Positions 1-9,051 are shown, counted from the stretch's first letter. The stretch: DNA of 64,000 nt from Kaistia soli DSM 19436 (GCF_900129325.1 NZ_FQUP01000001.1:806001-870000), one strand, 5' to 3'. Notes: generated by a model from the letters alone, not told the origin. Program-made: numbers and translations.

Positions 1-156
1 GCGCCAATGCGCGGCGAGATCATCCGGCCAGGCGGGCGCATCGGGCACGTCATCGAAGCCCTCCGCGCGCAAAGCCGCGGCAAGGCCTCGCCAGAAAGCC
101 GCGACCGCGACGGGATCGATCCCATACATCGGCAGCGAAGCCGGCCGCAGCGTCAT
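1..156 (-). CDS. PhnD/SsuA-type substrate-binding protein, N-terminal fragment (partial)
   Basis: The reverse strand is open from an ATG at 156 to the window edge (52 codons). The start overlaps the stop of the upstream desaturase (ATGA), so the two are translationally coupled. The translation begins MTLRPASLPMYGIDPV, continues with FWRGLAAALRA and ends PDDLAAHWR. This pattern of a short 'ASLPMY' strand, an aromatic helix and a 'DLxxxWR' segment is typical of the cytosolic or periplasmic PhnD/SsuA/transferrin-like binding proteins common in Hyphomicrobiales. No signal peptide is visible. The family call is moderate because only the first 52 residues can be seen; the reality of the gene is more secure because of the coupled start and open frame. 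Confidence 0.6.
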   Translation of the reverse strand, partial: MTLRPASLPMYGIDPVAVAAFWRGLAAALRAEGFDDVPDAPAWPDDLAAHWR

Positions 157-1109
157 GGCGGCGACCCGTCGCCCAATGGTGCCCGGCCCAGCGGATGGGC
201 CGGCGCGTCATGCGGCTTCAGCAGATAGCGCCGCGCGACATCGAGATAACTGCGATAGACGAGACCGCCATTGGCGCCGACGAGCTGCGCGCGATGCGCA
301 CGGTACCAGGCGGGAATCCGATACCAGGGCAGCGTCGGCTTCGCATGGTGCGCGGCATGCAGATTGTTGAACAGGAAAAGCGGTCCGAGCAGATAGGAGC
401 GCTCGACGATCGCGGTGCGCTGGATCACGGCATGCTCCGCCTTGTGCTCGGCGAATGACCGGATCAACAGGATCGCAGTGCCCGGATAGACGATGCCGAA
501 GATGTAGAAGAGCATATCCATCCGCGCCACGAAGACCAGCCAAAGCACGAGCGGCACCAGATGCATGAGATGTCTGGCCCAGATACGCCGGCTCGGACCG
601 TTACCGGCGCGGATCGCCTTGGCTTCGACAGCCAGGAAGCGCGCGACGTTCCAGAACGGGCCGATCAGCATGCGCCCCAGCAAGGTTCCCTGCGCCCGGA
701 CCAGAAAGCGGCCAACGGCCGAAAGCCTGCGCCAGTCCTCATCCGTCCAATAATAGGATTCCGGATCGTCGAGCGGATCAGTCAACCGATCGTCGCGATG
801 ATGCACGAGATGGGCGATGCGATAGCTGTCGAAGGGCAGCCAGAGCGACAGCGGCGGCAGGGCCAGCGCCCGGTTGAGCCGCCGCAAGCGGGTCGGATGG
901 CCGTGGATCAATTCGTGCTGCAGCGAGGAGTGAAGCGCGATCAACACCGCTCCGGCGACGACGACCAACGCTGTTGGCAAGCTCCGGTGGCAGGCGGTGA
1001 GCGCAGCGAAGGCCAGATAGACACCGACGACGAGGGTCAGGGTCGGCCATTCGACGGCGGCGCGCAGGCGGGCGCGCGGCACCACGGCACCGGACGTAAT
1101 GTCGGTCAT
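153..1109 (-). CDS. Membrane fatty acid desaturase family protein
   Basis: This 318-residue integral membrane protein carries the three histidine clusters of di-iron membrane desaturases/hydroxylases: HELIHGH (about residues 65-71), HLVHH (about 100-104) and HAAHH (about 255). Hydrophobic segments lie at about 24-40, 48-62, 165-185 and 190-215. The family inserts a double bond or hydroxyl into lipid-like substrates using O2 and an electron carrier; no ferredoxin or reductase lies next to it, so substrate and partner are unknown. The stop overlaps the start of the PhnD-like gene by 4 bp, which makes a two-gene unit. The ATG at 1109 has only a weak ribosome site. It is unrelated in detail to the MocD-type desaturase at 54975. 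Confidence 0.85.
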   Translation of the reverse strand: MTDITSGAVVPRARLRAAVEWPTLTLVVGVYLAFAALTACHRSLPTALVVVAGAVLIALHSSLQHELIHGHPTRLRRLNRALALPPLSLWLPFDSYRIAHLVHHRDDRLTDPLDDPESYYWTDEDWRRLSAVGRFLVRAQGTLLGRMLIGPFWNVARFLAVEAKAIRAGNGPSRRIWARHLMHLVPLVLWLVFVARMDMLFYIFGIVYPGTAILLIRSFAEHKAEHAVIQRTAIVERSYLLGPLFLFNNLHAAHHAKPTLPWYRIPAWYRAHRAQLVGANGGLVYRSYLDVARRYLLKPHDAPAHPLGRAPLGDGSPP

Positions 1110-1464
1110 GTCATCAGACTTTGATTAGGAAAGGGAAACGACGCGCGCGTTGAGCGAAGACAAAATTCGGCTCGACTTCACCTCATCTGATATTCTTCGC
1201 CTTTGCCGCGCTGCTGCGGCACGCTTGACTACAGTGACGTTAGCAAGGCGGCTGCGCAGGCGTAACAGCGCGAGTTTCTTTTCTTTCGTGCCAAAGAGAA
1301 CGCCGTTCCGTCTCCTGGACGCACCGCGAAAAATGCGGTTGGGGCGATGCGGCGCACTGCCCTCCGGAAGCATCCGGCGTTGGCCGACTCATGCATCTTG
1401 CGCATAGACGGCGGGGCGGCACGGAGGCACACTTGTCTTTGCTGCCTTCGAATGGGGATCGATC
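1110..1464. other. Intergenic region between divergent transcription units
   Basis: This 355-bp stretch separates the leftward desaturase from the rightward peptide importer and must hold both promoters. I found no convincing ORF, no strong terminator and no clear -35/-10 pair. The only usable signal is GGGGA about 7 nt before the ATG at 1465, which supports that start. Confidence 0.5.
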
Positions 1465-3072
1465 ATGAGATTCAGAGCACTTCGCGCCGGGCTCACGGCC
1501 ACGCTGCTTGCGGTCGGCCTCATCGGACCCGTCGCAGGTCCGGCGCTCGCGGCGACGCCGAAGGATACGCTGGTCCAGGCCTGGCAGATCGACGACATCA
1601 TTTCGCTCGATCCGGCCGAGCTGTTCGAATTCTCGACCACCGAGATCGCCGGAAACACCTATGAGCGGCTGATCGGCTACGACCTCGACGACGTCTCCAA
1701 GATGTTCGGCGTGGTCGCCGAGAGCTGGACCGTGTCGGACGACGGCAAGACGATCAGCTTCAAGATCCGCGAAGGGCGAAAATTCGCCTCGGGCAATCCG
1801 ATCACGGCCGCAGATGTCGAATTCTCGCTGCAGCGCGCAGTGCTGCTCGACAAGTCGCCGGCCTTCATCATCACGCAGTTCGGCATCACCAAGGACAATG
1901 TGAAGGACGCCATCAAGGCGACCGGCGACTACACGCTCGACTTCACGATGGACCGCCCCTATGCGCCGAGCTTCGCGCTCTACGCGCTGACATCGTCGGT
2001 CGCCTCGGTGGTCGACAAGAAGCTGGTGCTGGACCATGAAGCCGACGCGGATCTCGGCAATGGCTGGCTGAAGACCCATTATGCCGGGTCAGGACCGTTC
2101 ACGATCCGCGATTGGCGCGCCAACGAAGTGGTGGTGCTGGAGCGAAACCCGAACTTCTCAGGCACGCCGACGCCGCTCTCCCGCGTCATCTACCGCCATA
2201 TCCCGGAGACCGCGACGCAGCGCATCCTGCTCGAAAAAGGCGATGTCGACATCGCGCGCAATCTCGGGCCCGAACAGATCACGGCGCTTTCCGGCAATCC
2301 GGACATCAAGATCCAGCGGGCGCCGAAGGGGACGCTCTATTATCTCGGCCTCAACCAGAAGAACCCGAACCTCGCCAAGCCCGAGGTGCGCGAAGCGCTC
2401 AAATATCTCGTCGACTACGCCGCGATCACCGACACGATCATGAAGGATCAGGCGACGGTGCATCAGGCCTTCCTGCCGAAGGGTTTCCTCGGCGCCGTGA
2501 ACGACACGCCCTTTTCGCTCGATGTCGACAAGGCGAAGGCACTGCTCGCCAAGGCCGGGCTGCCGGACGGCTTCGCCGTCACGATGGATGTGCGCTCGAC
2601 ACAGCCGATCACCGGCGTCGCCGAGGCGATCCAGTCGAGCTTCGCCAAGGCCGGTGTCAAGGTCGAGATCATCCCGGGCGACGGCAAGCAGACGCTGACC
2701 AAGTACCGCGCCCGTGCGCATGACATCTATATCGGCGATTGGGGCTCCGACTATCAGGATCCGCACTCCAACGCGCAGACCTTCGCTTCCAACCCCGACA
2801 ACAAGGACGACGCCTCGTCGAAGACGCTGGCCTGGCGCAATGCCTGGCCGACGCCTGTCCTCGGGCCCGAGGTCGAGGCGGCGATCCTCGAGCGCGATCC
2901 GGCCAAGCGCGCCGCGATCTATGAAAAGCTGCAGCGCGACGTGATGGCCGACGGGCCCTTCGTCATCATGTTCCAGAAGACGGAGAGCGCGGCGCTCAGG
3001 TCGAACGTCAAGGGCTTCATCATGGGGCCCTCCTTCGACAACAACCTCGCCACGAGCACGAGCAAGGATTGA
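1465..3072 (+). CDS. ABC transporter substrate-binding protein, peptide/nickel/opine type
   Basis: A 535-residue family-5 extracytoplasmic binding protein (DppA/OppA fold). Residues 1 to about 30 form a Sec signal peptide (RFRALRAGLTATLLAVGL, then an ALA-A cleavage site). The mature part shows the expected landmarks: an 'SLDPAE' N-terminal strand, 'GNTYERLIGYD', 'ITAADVEFSLQRA', 'GSGPFTI' and 'GLNQKNPN', with length normal for the family. It heads a five-gene operon with two permeases and two ATPases, so it captures the ligand of that importer in the periplasm. The ligand (a short peptide, opine or similar compound) cannot be read from the sequence. The start has GGGGA upstream. The stop overlaps the TTG start of the first permease. 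Confidence 0.93.
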   Translation: MRFRALRAGLTATLLAVGLIGPVAGPALAATPKDTLVQAWQIDDIISLDPAELFEFSTTEIAGNTYERLIGYDLDDVSKMFGVVAESWTVSDDGKTISFKIREGRKFASGNPITAADVEFSLQRAVLLDKSPAFIITQFGITKDNVKDAIKATGDYTLDFTMDRPYAPSFALYALTSSVASVVDKKLVLDHEADADLGNGWLKTHYAGSGPFTIRDWRANEVVVLERNPNFSGTPTPLSRVIYRHIPETATQRILLEKGDVDIARNLGPEQITALSGNPDIKIQRAPKGTLYYLGLNQKNPNLAKPEVREALKYLVDYAAITDTIMKDQATVHQAFLPKGFLGAVNDTPFSLDVDKAKALLAKAGLPDGFAVTMDVRSTQPITGVAEAIQSSFAKAGVKVEIIPGDGKQTLTKYRARAHDIYIGDWGSDYQDPHSNAQTFASNPDNKDDASSKTLAWRNAWPTPVLGPEVEAAILERDPAKRAAIYEKLQRDVMADGPFVIMFQKTESAALRSNVKGFIMGPSFDNNLATSTSKD

Positions 3073-4139
3073 GCCTCGATCCGGGCCTGACTGTCGAAGC
3101 ACTGCCGGAGCGACGCGGGCGCGCCGCTCTCGGCTTTGCCGGCGGCGTGGCCGGCTTCCTCCTGACGCTGGCGATCACGCTCTTCGGGCTCGTCGTCGTC
3201 ACCTTCGTCATCGGCCGCGTCGTGCCGATCGATCCTGTACTGGCCGTGGTCGGAGACCGGGCATCGGCCGCAACCTATCAGCGCGTCCGGGCCGAGATGG
3301 GGCTGGACCTGCCGTTGATCGAGCAGTTTCGCGTCTATCTGGTCAAGGCTGTGACGGGCGACTTCGGGCGTTCGGTGCTGACCACCAATCCGGTGATCGA
3401 GGATATCCGGACCTATTTCCCGGCGACCATCGAACTCGCGACCCTCGGTACGCTGATCGGCACGCTGATTGGAGTGCCGCTTGGCGTCTTCGCGGCCGTC
3501 CGCTCCGGCAGCGTGCTCGACCAGATCGTCCGCATCGTCGGGCTCGTCGGCTATTCGGTCCCGATTTTCTGGCTCGGGCTGATGGCGCTGCTGCTGTTCT
3601 ATGCCAAGCTCGATTGGGTTGCCGGCCCCGGCCGGCTCGACATCGCCTATGACTATCTGGTGACGCCGGTCACCGGCTTGCTGCTTGTCGACAGCCTGAT
3701 GCAGGGCCAGTTGGACGTGTTCTGGAACGCGATCAGCCACATCGTCCTGCCGGCGGCGCTTCTAGGCTATTTTTCGCTCGCCTATATCAGCCGCATGACG
3801 CGCGCTTTGCTCCTCAACGAGCTGGCGCAGGAATATGTCGTCACCGCCAGGATCAAGGGCCTCTCGGAGGCACGCGTGATCTGGCGTCATGCGCTCCGCA
3901 ACGCCGCGGTGCCGCTTCTGACCGTGGTGGTGCTCTCCTATGCGACGCTGCTCGAAGGCTCCGTGCTGACCGAGACGGTATTCTCGTGGCCCGGCATCGG
4001 CTCCTACATCACCTCGTCGCTGCAGAATGCCGACATGAACGCCGTGCTCGGCGGCACGCTGGTGGTCGGCGCCGCCTTCGTGACGCTGAACCTCGTGTCG
4101 GACCTGCTCTACCGCCTGCTCGATCCGAGGACGCGCTGA
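3069..4139 (+). CDS. ABC transporter permease, DppB/OppB type
   Basis: A 356-residue inner-membrane permease with about six transmembrane helices and the binding-protein-dependent EAA motif region (ELAQEYVVTARIKGLSEARV, about residues 255-275), which docks with the ATPases. The start is a TTG overlapping the stop codon of the binding-protein gene, preceded by AAGGA; the downstream frame begins MSLDPGLTVEA and the first helix begins near residue 27. Translational coupling to both neighbours fits an equimolar permease pair. The N-terminal cytosolic stretch of about 25 residues is a little longer than usual for DppB. Confidence 0.92.
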   Translation: MSLDPGLTVEALPERRGRAALGFAGGVAGFLLTLAITLFGLVVVTFVIGRVVPIDPVLAVVGDRASAATYQRVRAEMGLDLPLIEQFRVYLVKAVTGDFGRSVLTTNPVIEDIRTYFPATIELATLGTLIGTLIGVPLGVFAAVRSGSVLDQIVRIVGLVGYSVPIFWLGLMALLLFYAKLDWVAGPGRLDIAYDYLVTPVTGLLLVDSLMQGQLDVFWNAISHIVLPAALLGYFSLAYISRMTRALLLNELAQEYVVTARIKGLSEARVIWRHALRNAAVPLLTVVVLSYATLLEGSVLTETVFSWPGIGSYITSSLQNADMNAVLGGTLVVGAAFVTLNLVSDLLYRLLDPRTR

Positions 4140-5056
4140 TGGCGGCGGGCCCCTCCCCGCTCACCGCCTGGCTGACGACCGCAGAGCCACAGTCGCGGAC
4201 GCAGGCCCGGGTCGGCCATGCCTATCAGAGCTTCCGCCGTCTCGCGCGCAACCCGACCGCCATGGCCGGCCTGGTGATCGTCGGACTGCTGGTCTTCGTC
4301 GCGGCGTTCGCGCCGCTGCTCGCCACCCATTCGCCGATCGCGAGCGGCGATTTGAGGACCGAGCGATTGCTGCCGCCTGGGCCTGTTTTCTGGCTGGGGA
4401 CCGATGATCAGGCGCGTGACATCTATTCGCGCCTTCTCTATGGCTCGCGCCTGACGCTCGCCGTCGTCATCCTCGTCTCGATCATCGCGACGCCGATCGG
4501 TCTCGCGATCGGCACGGTATCAGGCTATTTCGGTGGCTGGCTCGACCGCGTTCTGATGCGCATCACCGACATCTTCCTGGCCTTCCCGCGGCTTGTCCTC
4601 GCGCTCGCCTTCGTGGCGGCGCTCGGTCCCGGCATCGAGAATGCAATCATCGCCATCGCCATCACGGCGTGGCCGCCTTATGCCCGCCTTGCCCGCGCTG
4701 AGACGCTGACGATCCGCAACAGCGACTTCATCCATGCCGTGCGCCTGCAGGGTGGTTCGTCGCTCCGCATCCTGCTGAAGCACATCGTGCCACTTTGTCT
4801 TTCCTCGGTGACCGTCCGAGTCACTCTCGACATGGCCGGCATCATCCTGACCGCCGCCGGGCTCGGCTTTCTCGGGCTCGGGGCGCAGCCGCCGACGCCG
4901 GAATGGGGCACCATGATCGCGCAGGGGCGGCGTTTCCTGATGGACCAGTGGTGGGTTGCCGCCGTGCCTGGCATCGCCATCTTCGTCGTCAGCCTTGGCT
5001 TCAACCTGCTGGGCGACGGCCTCCGCGATGCGCTCGACCCGAAGGCGTCGCGATGA
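4139..5056 (+). CDS. ABC transporter permease, DppC/OppC type
   Basis: A 305-residue partner permease. The ATG at 4139 sits in a TGATG overlap with the first permease stop, giving the N-terminus MAAGPSPLTAWL; an in-frame extension upstream to 3986 would only read through the previous gene and is rejected. Features seen: a DppC-type N-terminal helix after 'FRRLARNPTAMAG', the 'LGTDDQARDIYSRLLYGSR' segment typical of DppC, an EAA-like loop (RLARAETLTIRNSDFIHAVR) and the C-terminal 'GLRDALDPKASR' signature. It forms the transport channel with the preceding permease. Its stop overlaps the next gene's start (ATGA). Confidence 0.93.
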   Translation: MAAGPSPLTAWLTTAEPQSRTQARVGHAYQSFRRLARNPTAMAGLVIVGLLVFVAAFAPLLATHSPIASGDLRTERLLPPGPVFWLGTDDQARDIYSRLLYGSRLTLAVVILVSIIATPIGLAIGTVSGYFGGWLDRVLMRITDIFLAFPRLVLALAFVAALGPGIENAIIAIAITAWPPYARLARAETLTIRNSDFIHAVRLQGGSSLRILLKHIVPLCLSSVTVRVTLDMAGIILTAAGLGFLGLGAQPPTPEWGTMIAQGRRFLMDQWWVAAVPGIAIFVVSLGFNLLGDGLRDALDPKASR

Positions 5057-5886
5057 CCCCGCTGCTCGAGGTCGAGGATCTCCATGTCCGCTTCCCTCTC
5101 ACTGAGGGCACCATCGAAGCGGTGCGGGGTATTTCCTTCACGCTCGGTCGCGAACGGCTCGGCATCGTCGGGGAGAGTGGCTCCGGCAAGTCGCAGACCG
5201 GCCGCGCGATTCTGGGGCTGACAGCGAGACCCGGCGAGGTCACGGCCAAGCGCCTCGCCTTTGACGGCATTGATCTCATGGCCGCACCGGAACGATTGCG
5301 ACGCAGCCTGCGTGGCAGCCGCATGACCATGGTGATGCAGGATCCGCGCTATTCGCTCAATCCGGTGATGACCGTCGGGCAGCAGATCATCGAATCCTAC
5401 CGCGCGCACAAGCGCGTCTCGGGCCGCGACGCCAGGCGGGCGGCGCTCGCCATGCTGGACGAAGTCCGCATCACCGCGCCAGACCGCGTCATGGCGCTCT
5501 ATCCGCATGAGCTTTCCGGCGGCATGGGCCAAAGGGTGATGATCGCGATGATGCTGATCACCGGCCCGGAACTGCTCATTGCCGACGAGCCGACCTCGGC
5601 GCTCGACGTCACAGTGCGCGGCGAGGTGCTCCGCATCCTCGACCAACTCGTCGCCGAGCGCGGCATGGGCCTCATCCTGATCAGCCATGATCTCGAAATG
5701 GTGGCCTCGTTCTGCGACCGCGTGCTGGTGATGTATGCCGGCAAGATCGTGGAGGAGCTCGCCTCAGGGGCGCTGGATCAGGCGCGTCATCCCTATACGC
5801 GCGGGTTGATCGGCTGCCTGCCGAAGCTGGCCGGCGACAGCCACCCGCTCCCGGTTCTCACCCGCGATCCAGCCTGGGCGCGCTGA
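5053..5886 (+). CDS. ABC transporter ATP-binding protein, DppD/OppD type
   Basis: A 277-residue cytosolic ATPase energising the peptide-type importer. Walker A is GESGSGKS (about residue 40), the signature is LSGGMGQR, Walker B is LLIADEPTSALD and the switch histidine lies in LISHDLEMV. The signature has GMGQR where GQRQR is more usual, a variant often seen in DppD. The C-terminus keeps the oligopeptide-importer extension (HPYTRGLIGCLP). The ATG at 5053 overlaps the permease stop by 4 bp. It is likely to work as a heterodimer with the next ATPase. Confidence 0.93.
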   Translation: MTPLLEVEDLHVRFPLTEGTIEAVRGISFTLGRERLGIVGESGSGKSQTGRAILGLTARPGEVTAKRLAFDGIDLMAAPERLRRSLRGSRMTMVMQDPRYSLNPVMTVGQQIIESYRAHKRVSGRDARRAALAMLDEVRITAPDRVMALYPHELSGGMGQRVMIAMMLITGPELLIADEPTSALDVTVRGEVLRILDQLVAERGMGLILISHDLEMVASFCDRVLVMYAGKIVEELASGALDQARHPYTRGLIGCLPKLAGDSHPLPVLTRDPAWAR

Positions 5887-5888
5887 CC

Positions 5889-6689
5889 ATGGCGACGCCG
5901 CTGATTGAGGCCAGAAATCTCTCCGTGCGGTTTGGCGTCGGCCGGCTCACGGTCGCGGCGCTCGACGATGTTTCGTTTACGCTGGCGCCCGGTGAATCCC
6001 TCGGCCTCGTCGGCGAGAGCGGGTCAGGCAAATCGACGGTGCTGCGTGCCTTGACTGGCCTCGCGCCGCTCTCGGGCGGCAGCTTGAAGCTCGGCGGCGT
6101 GGCGGTTCCGACACCAAGGCGGATGAATTTCTTCACCGCCGTGCAGATGGTGTTCCAGGACCCCTATGCCTCGCTGCATCCGCGCCACACGGTCGACCAG
6201 ATCCTTGCCGAACCGCTCGCGATCCATCGCATTCCCCACGCCGAGACGCGCATCGTGGCGGCGCTCAGGGAAGTCGGGCTCGGGCCGTCCTACCGCTTTC
6301 GCTATCCGCATCAGCTCTCCGGCGGGCAGCGCCAGCGCATCGCGATCGCGCGTGCCCTGATCCTCCGTCCGAAGGTCGTGCTGCTGGACGAACCCACCTC
6401 AGCGCTCGATGCCTCCGTACAAGCCGAGATCCTCAATCTGCTGGAGGATCTCCGCCGCGCCTTTGGCCTCGCCTATATCCTGGTCAGCCACGACCTTGCC
6501 GTGGTGGCGCATCTCTGCGAGCGGCTGATCGTACTGCGCCAGGGCCGCATGATCGAGGAGACGACGGCCGGGGCGCTCCGCGACGGCTCGGTCAAGACCG
6601 ACTACACGCGGGCGATGCTCGCGGCCAGCGGGGGGTTCACGCGCGTGGGTCCGACCGCTCCCCCTACTGCTCCTCTCCGAAATACTTGA
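5889..6689 (+). CDS. ABC transporter ATP-binding protein, DppF/OppF type
   Basis: A 266-residue second ATPase of the importer: Walker A GESGSGKS, Q-loop region MVFQDPYASLHPRHTV, signature LSGGQRQR, Walker B VVLLDEPTSALD and switch histidine VSHDLAVV. The 'DPYASLHPR' string is characteristic of DppF/OppF. It starts 2 bp after the first ATPase and closes the operon. Its last 26 nt overlap, tail to tail, the 3' end of the channel-like gene on the other strand, so the two messages are complementary at their ends. No terminator hairpin is visible inside the overlap. Confidence 0.93.
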   Translation: MATPLIEARNLSVRFGVGRLTVAALDDVSFTLAPGESLGLVGESGSGKSTVLRALTGLAPLSGGSLKLGGVAVPTPRRMNFFTAVQMVFQDPYASLHPRHTVDQILAEPLAIHRIPHAETRIVAALREVGLGPSYRFRYPHQLSGGQRQRIAIARALILRPKVVLLDEPTSALDASVQAEILNLLEDLRRAFGLAYILVSHDLAVVAHLCERLIVLRQGRMIEETTAGALRDGSVKTDYTRAMLAASGGFTRVGPTAPPTAPLRNT

Positions 6690-7944
6690 CGCGCAATTTG
6701 TCGATCTCGTCATGCTCCTCGGAGGACAGCAATTCGATGGTCACCGGGCGGCGCAAGATGCTGTTCTGCGGCGTACCAAAGGCATATTTGCTGGGCTCGA
6801 AGCGCGGGCCGACCAGCCGCACATCGGCGCGCGGATGGCTATGGATATAATATTGCAGCACCGGGCCATCCTCGATGATGGCGTCGATATCCTCGGCCTC
6901 CAGCGCCGCGACCGCCTCCTCAAGCGTAAGGAAAGTCACATTGCGCATGCCCTGCTCGCGGACGAAATCGTTGGAGACGGTGTCCTTGAGCACGCCGATC
7001 GTGCGGCCTTCGAGGTCGTCGATGTTGTGGATATTGTTGGCGGCCGAGAGCGTCGCCATGACGGTCGTCACCGACGAGGTGACATAGGCGATGACGGCGA
7101 CGCCAGCCATCAGCCAGATGCCCTGCCATATACGGCCGATCCAGCCGAACAGGTTCTTGCGCGCCGCCGGCTTGCCGGTCGTCGCGATCTGCATCACCGT
7201 ATAGAAGCTGTCCGCGAAGCCATCCCGCCAGCGCTTTGGAAAGGCGCTGTCGAAATGGCGATCGAACAATGTCATCAGCGCTGTCGCCAGCAGGAGGACC
7301 AGTCCGATCCGTGCATAGGTGGTGAGAAAACCGGCATCGCGCAGTTCACCGATCACGTCCAAGACGCTGGCATGGCTTCGCTCATTGATCATGATCCGAA
7401 GCCCGGCATCGAACCATGGCTGGGTGAAGTCGATCCGCCGCGCCCGGCTCTCGTTGACGGTGATATTGGAAACCGCAATGTCGATCTGGCCATCATGGGC
7501 GGCCTTGATGACGGCGCCGACGGTCGGGAATTCCTGATAGGTGAATGTCCGCTTCAAATCCGCGGCAAGGCTCTCCCACAGGTCGATCGCCATGCCGGTG
7601 TATTTGCCGCCGCGCTTCATCACGAAGGGCGCGCTCAGATGAACGCCGACCCGGATCGGCCGCTGCGGACCCGCGACGGCTTCCTCGCCGTCGCCCACCC
7701 CGGCCTGCGCCTCATCGGCGGGGACGGCCGGCTCGGGAACGGCCTCTTGGACGGGTTCTGTCGCCGGCGGTGCCACCAACGGGGGCGTGACAGGCTGCGG
7801 ATCGGCGGTCAGCGGCTTTGCCGCTGCCGCCGGGGGCTTCGCGGGAGCCGGCTCCTGAGCCTCGCTTGATCCGGACGCGACCGCGCAGGCGAGGACGAAG
7901 CCCAGGAGTGCGGCAACGCATGCCAGTCGCCGGACGAAATTCAT
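6664..7944 (-). CDS. Glutamate-receptor-like periplasmic-binding/ion-channel protein
   Basis: About 426 residues from the ATG at 7944 (MNFVRRLACVAALLGFVLAC, a signal peptide). Order: signal peptide, a proline/alanine-rich linker of about 60 residues, lobe 1 of a family-3 solute-binding fold (IRVGVHLSAPFVM... DIAVSNITVNESRARRIDFT), then an inserted membrane unit, then the second half of the binding fold (DDLEGRTIGVLKDTVSND... SILRRPVTIELL). The membrane unit has a first helix (IGLVLLLATALMTLF), a re-entrant pore-like segment (FYTVMQIATTGK) and a second helix (WLMAGVAVIAYVTSSVTTVM). This bipartite architecture is that of prokaryotic ionotropic glutamate receptors (GluR0-like). The ligand-binding Arg of the 'ITVNESRARR' strand is present; the K+-channel filter GYG is not. 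Longer starts at 7956 or 7986 are possible; 7944 gives the cleanest signal peptide. Confidence 0.8.
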   Translation of the reverse strand: MNFVRRLACVAALLGFVLACAVASGSSEAQEPAPAKPPAAAAKPLTADPQPVTPPLVAPPATEPVQEAVPEPAVPADEAQAGVGDGEEAVAGPQRPIRVGVHLSAPFVMKRGGKYTGMAIDLWESLAADLKRTFTYQEFPTVGAVIKAAHDGQIDIAVSNITVNESRARRIDFTQPWFDAGLRIMINERSHASVLDVIGELRDAGFLTTYARIGLVLLLATALMTLFDRHFDSAFPKRWRDGFADSFYTVMQIATTGKPAARKNLFGWIGRIWQGIWLMAGVAVIAYVTSSVTTVMATLSAANNIHNIDDLEGRTIGVLKDTVSNDFVREQGMRNVTFLTLEEAVAALEAEDIDAIIEDGPVLQYYIHSHPRADVRLVGPRFEPSKYAFGTPQNSILRRPVTIELLSSEEHDEIDKLRVKYFGEEQ

Positions 7945-7990
7945 TTCCCTGCTCATCCTCTCAAAATCGGGCCACCACCGCGACATCGCA

Positions 7991-9040
7991 TCAGCCGATG
8001 GTTCGTTCCAGCAGGCTCAGCCAGTTTTCGCTGCCGAGCTTAGCGAGCAGCGCCTCGTCATAGCCGTGAGCCCGCATGGCTCCGACGAGGCTGGGCAGGC
8101 CGGCGGCGGTGCCGATCTCGGCAGGGATCAGCGCCCCGTCGAAATCCGAGCCGAAGCCGACTCGGTCCTCGCCGACCCGTTCGATGAGATAGTCGAGATG
8201 GCGCAGCATCGTGTCGAGACCAGTGTCGGTGCGCATGCGTCCGTCCGGCCGCAGGAAGCAGGTCGCGAAATTGAGGCCGACCATGCCGTCGCTGTCGCGG
8301 ATGGCGGCGAGCTGGCGGTCGGTCAGGTTGCGGGCCGAAGGCGTGATGGCGTGGGCATTCGAATGGGTCGCGACCAGCGGCGCCTTGGAGAGGCGTGCGA
8401 CGTCCCAGAAGCCGGCCTCGTTCAGATGCGACAGATCGATGAGGATCCGCAGCGCATTGCAGGCCGCGACGAGGCGTTCGCCTGCCTCAGTGAGGCCGGG
8501 GCCGGTGTCGGGCGAGCCGGGGAAACGGAACGGAACGCCGTGCCCGAACACCGTCGGACGGCTCCAGACCGGGCCGATCGAGCGGAGGCCGGCGGCGTGG
8601 AGCACATAGAGCATCTCAAGTTCCGGATCGATCGCTTCGGCGCCCTCTATATGCAGCACGGTCGCCAGCGCGCCGCGCGCGATTGCCGCTCGGATCTCGG
8701 AGGTATCACGGCAGATCGCGACCTCGCCGGCCGATTCCCGCTCGATACGCAAGAGCAGCGCGATCATCGCGAGCGTCGCCTCCCGGGCCTCGTTCATCGG
8801 CAGCATGCCGGGCAGCGGCACGTCATAGGACGCGCCCATCATCTGGTCGGCATAGGCAAACCCGCGGGCAGGCGGGGAGAAGACCGCGAAGAGACCGCCG
8901 ACCATGCCGCCGGCCCGCGCGCGCGGCAGATCGAGCTGGCCATCCTCGGTGCCATCGAGGAACGCGCGGGCCGCGCCCTCGCGCCGCACGAGCCGCAGCA
9001 GCACGTCATTATGGCCGTCGAAGATCGGCAGAAGCGTCAT
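7991..9040 (-). CDS. Membrane dipeptidase (peptidase M19) family
   Basis: A 349-residue dinuclear-metal amidohydrolase. The metal-binding HxD is at the N-terminus (FDGHNDVLLRL, residues 8-10), followed by the bridging Glu in 'LHIEGAEAI', histidines in 'DLSHLNE' and 'THSNAHAI', and the C-terminal 'GFGSDFDG'. The family hydrolyses dipeptides, often D-amino-acid-containing, or related amides. The start at 9040 is chosen because AGAGAG lies just upstream; the longer reading to 9265 is out-of-gene sequence inside livM. It is the last gene of a leftward run with four HAAT-type transporter genes, which suggests it cleaves the imported compound or a product of it. Confidence 0.9.
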   Translation of the reverse strand: MTLLPIFDGHNDVLLRLVRREGAARAFLDGTEDGQLDLPRARAGGMVGGLFAVFSPPARGFAYADQMMGASYDVPLPGMLPMNEAREATLAMIALLLRIERESAGEVAICRDTSEIRAAIARGALATVLHIEGAEAIDPELEMLYVLHAAGLRSIGPVWSRPTVFGHGVPFRFPGSPDTGPGLTEAGERLVAACNALRILIDLSHLNEAGFWDVARLSKAPLVATHSNAHAITPSARNLTDRQLAAIRDSDGMVGLNFATCFLRPDGRMRTDTGLDTMLRHLDYLIERVGEDRVGFGSDFDGALIPAEIGTAAGLPSLVGAMRAHGYDEALLAKLGSENWLSLLERTIG

Positions 9041-9051
9041 GTCTCTCTCTT

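Noticed and set aside
153-1109. Pairing this desaturase with MocE/MocF as a second oxygenase
   Set aside because: It is 54 kb from those genes, has different histidine-box contexts and no adjacent electron-transfer genes.
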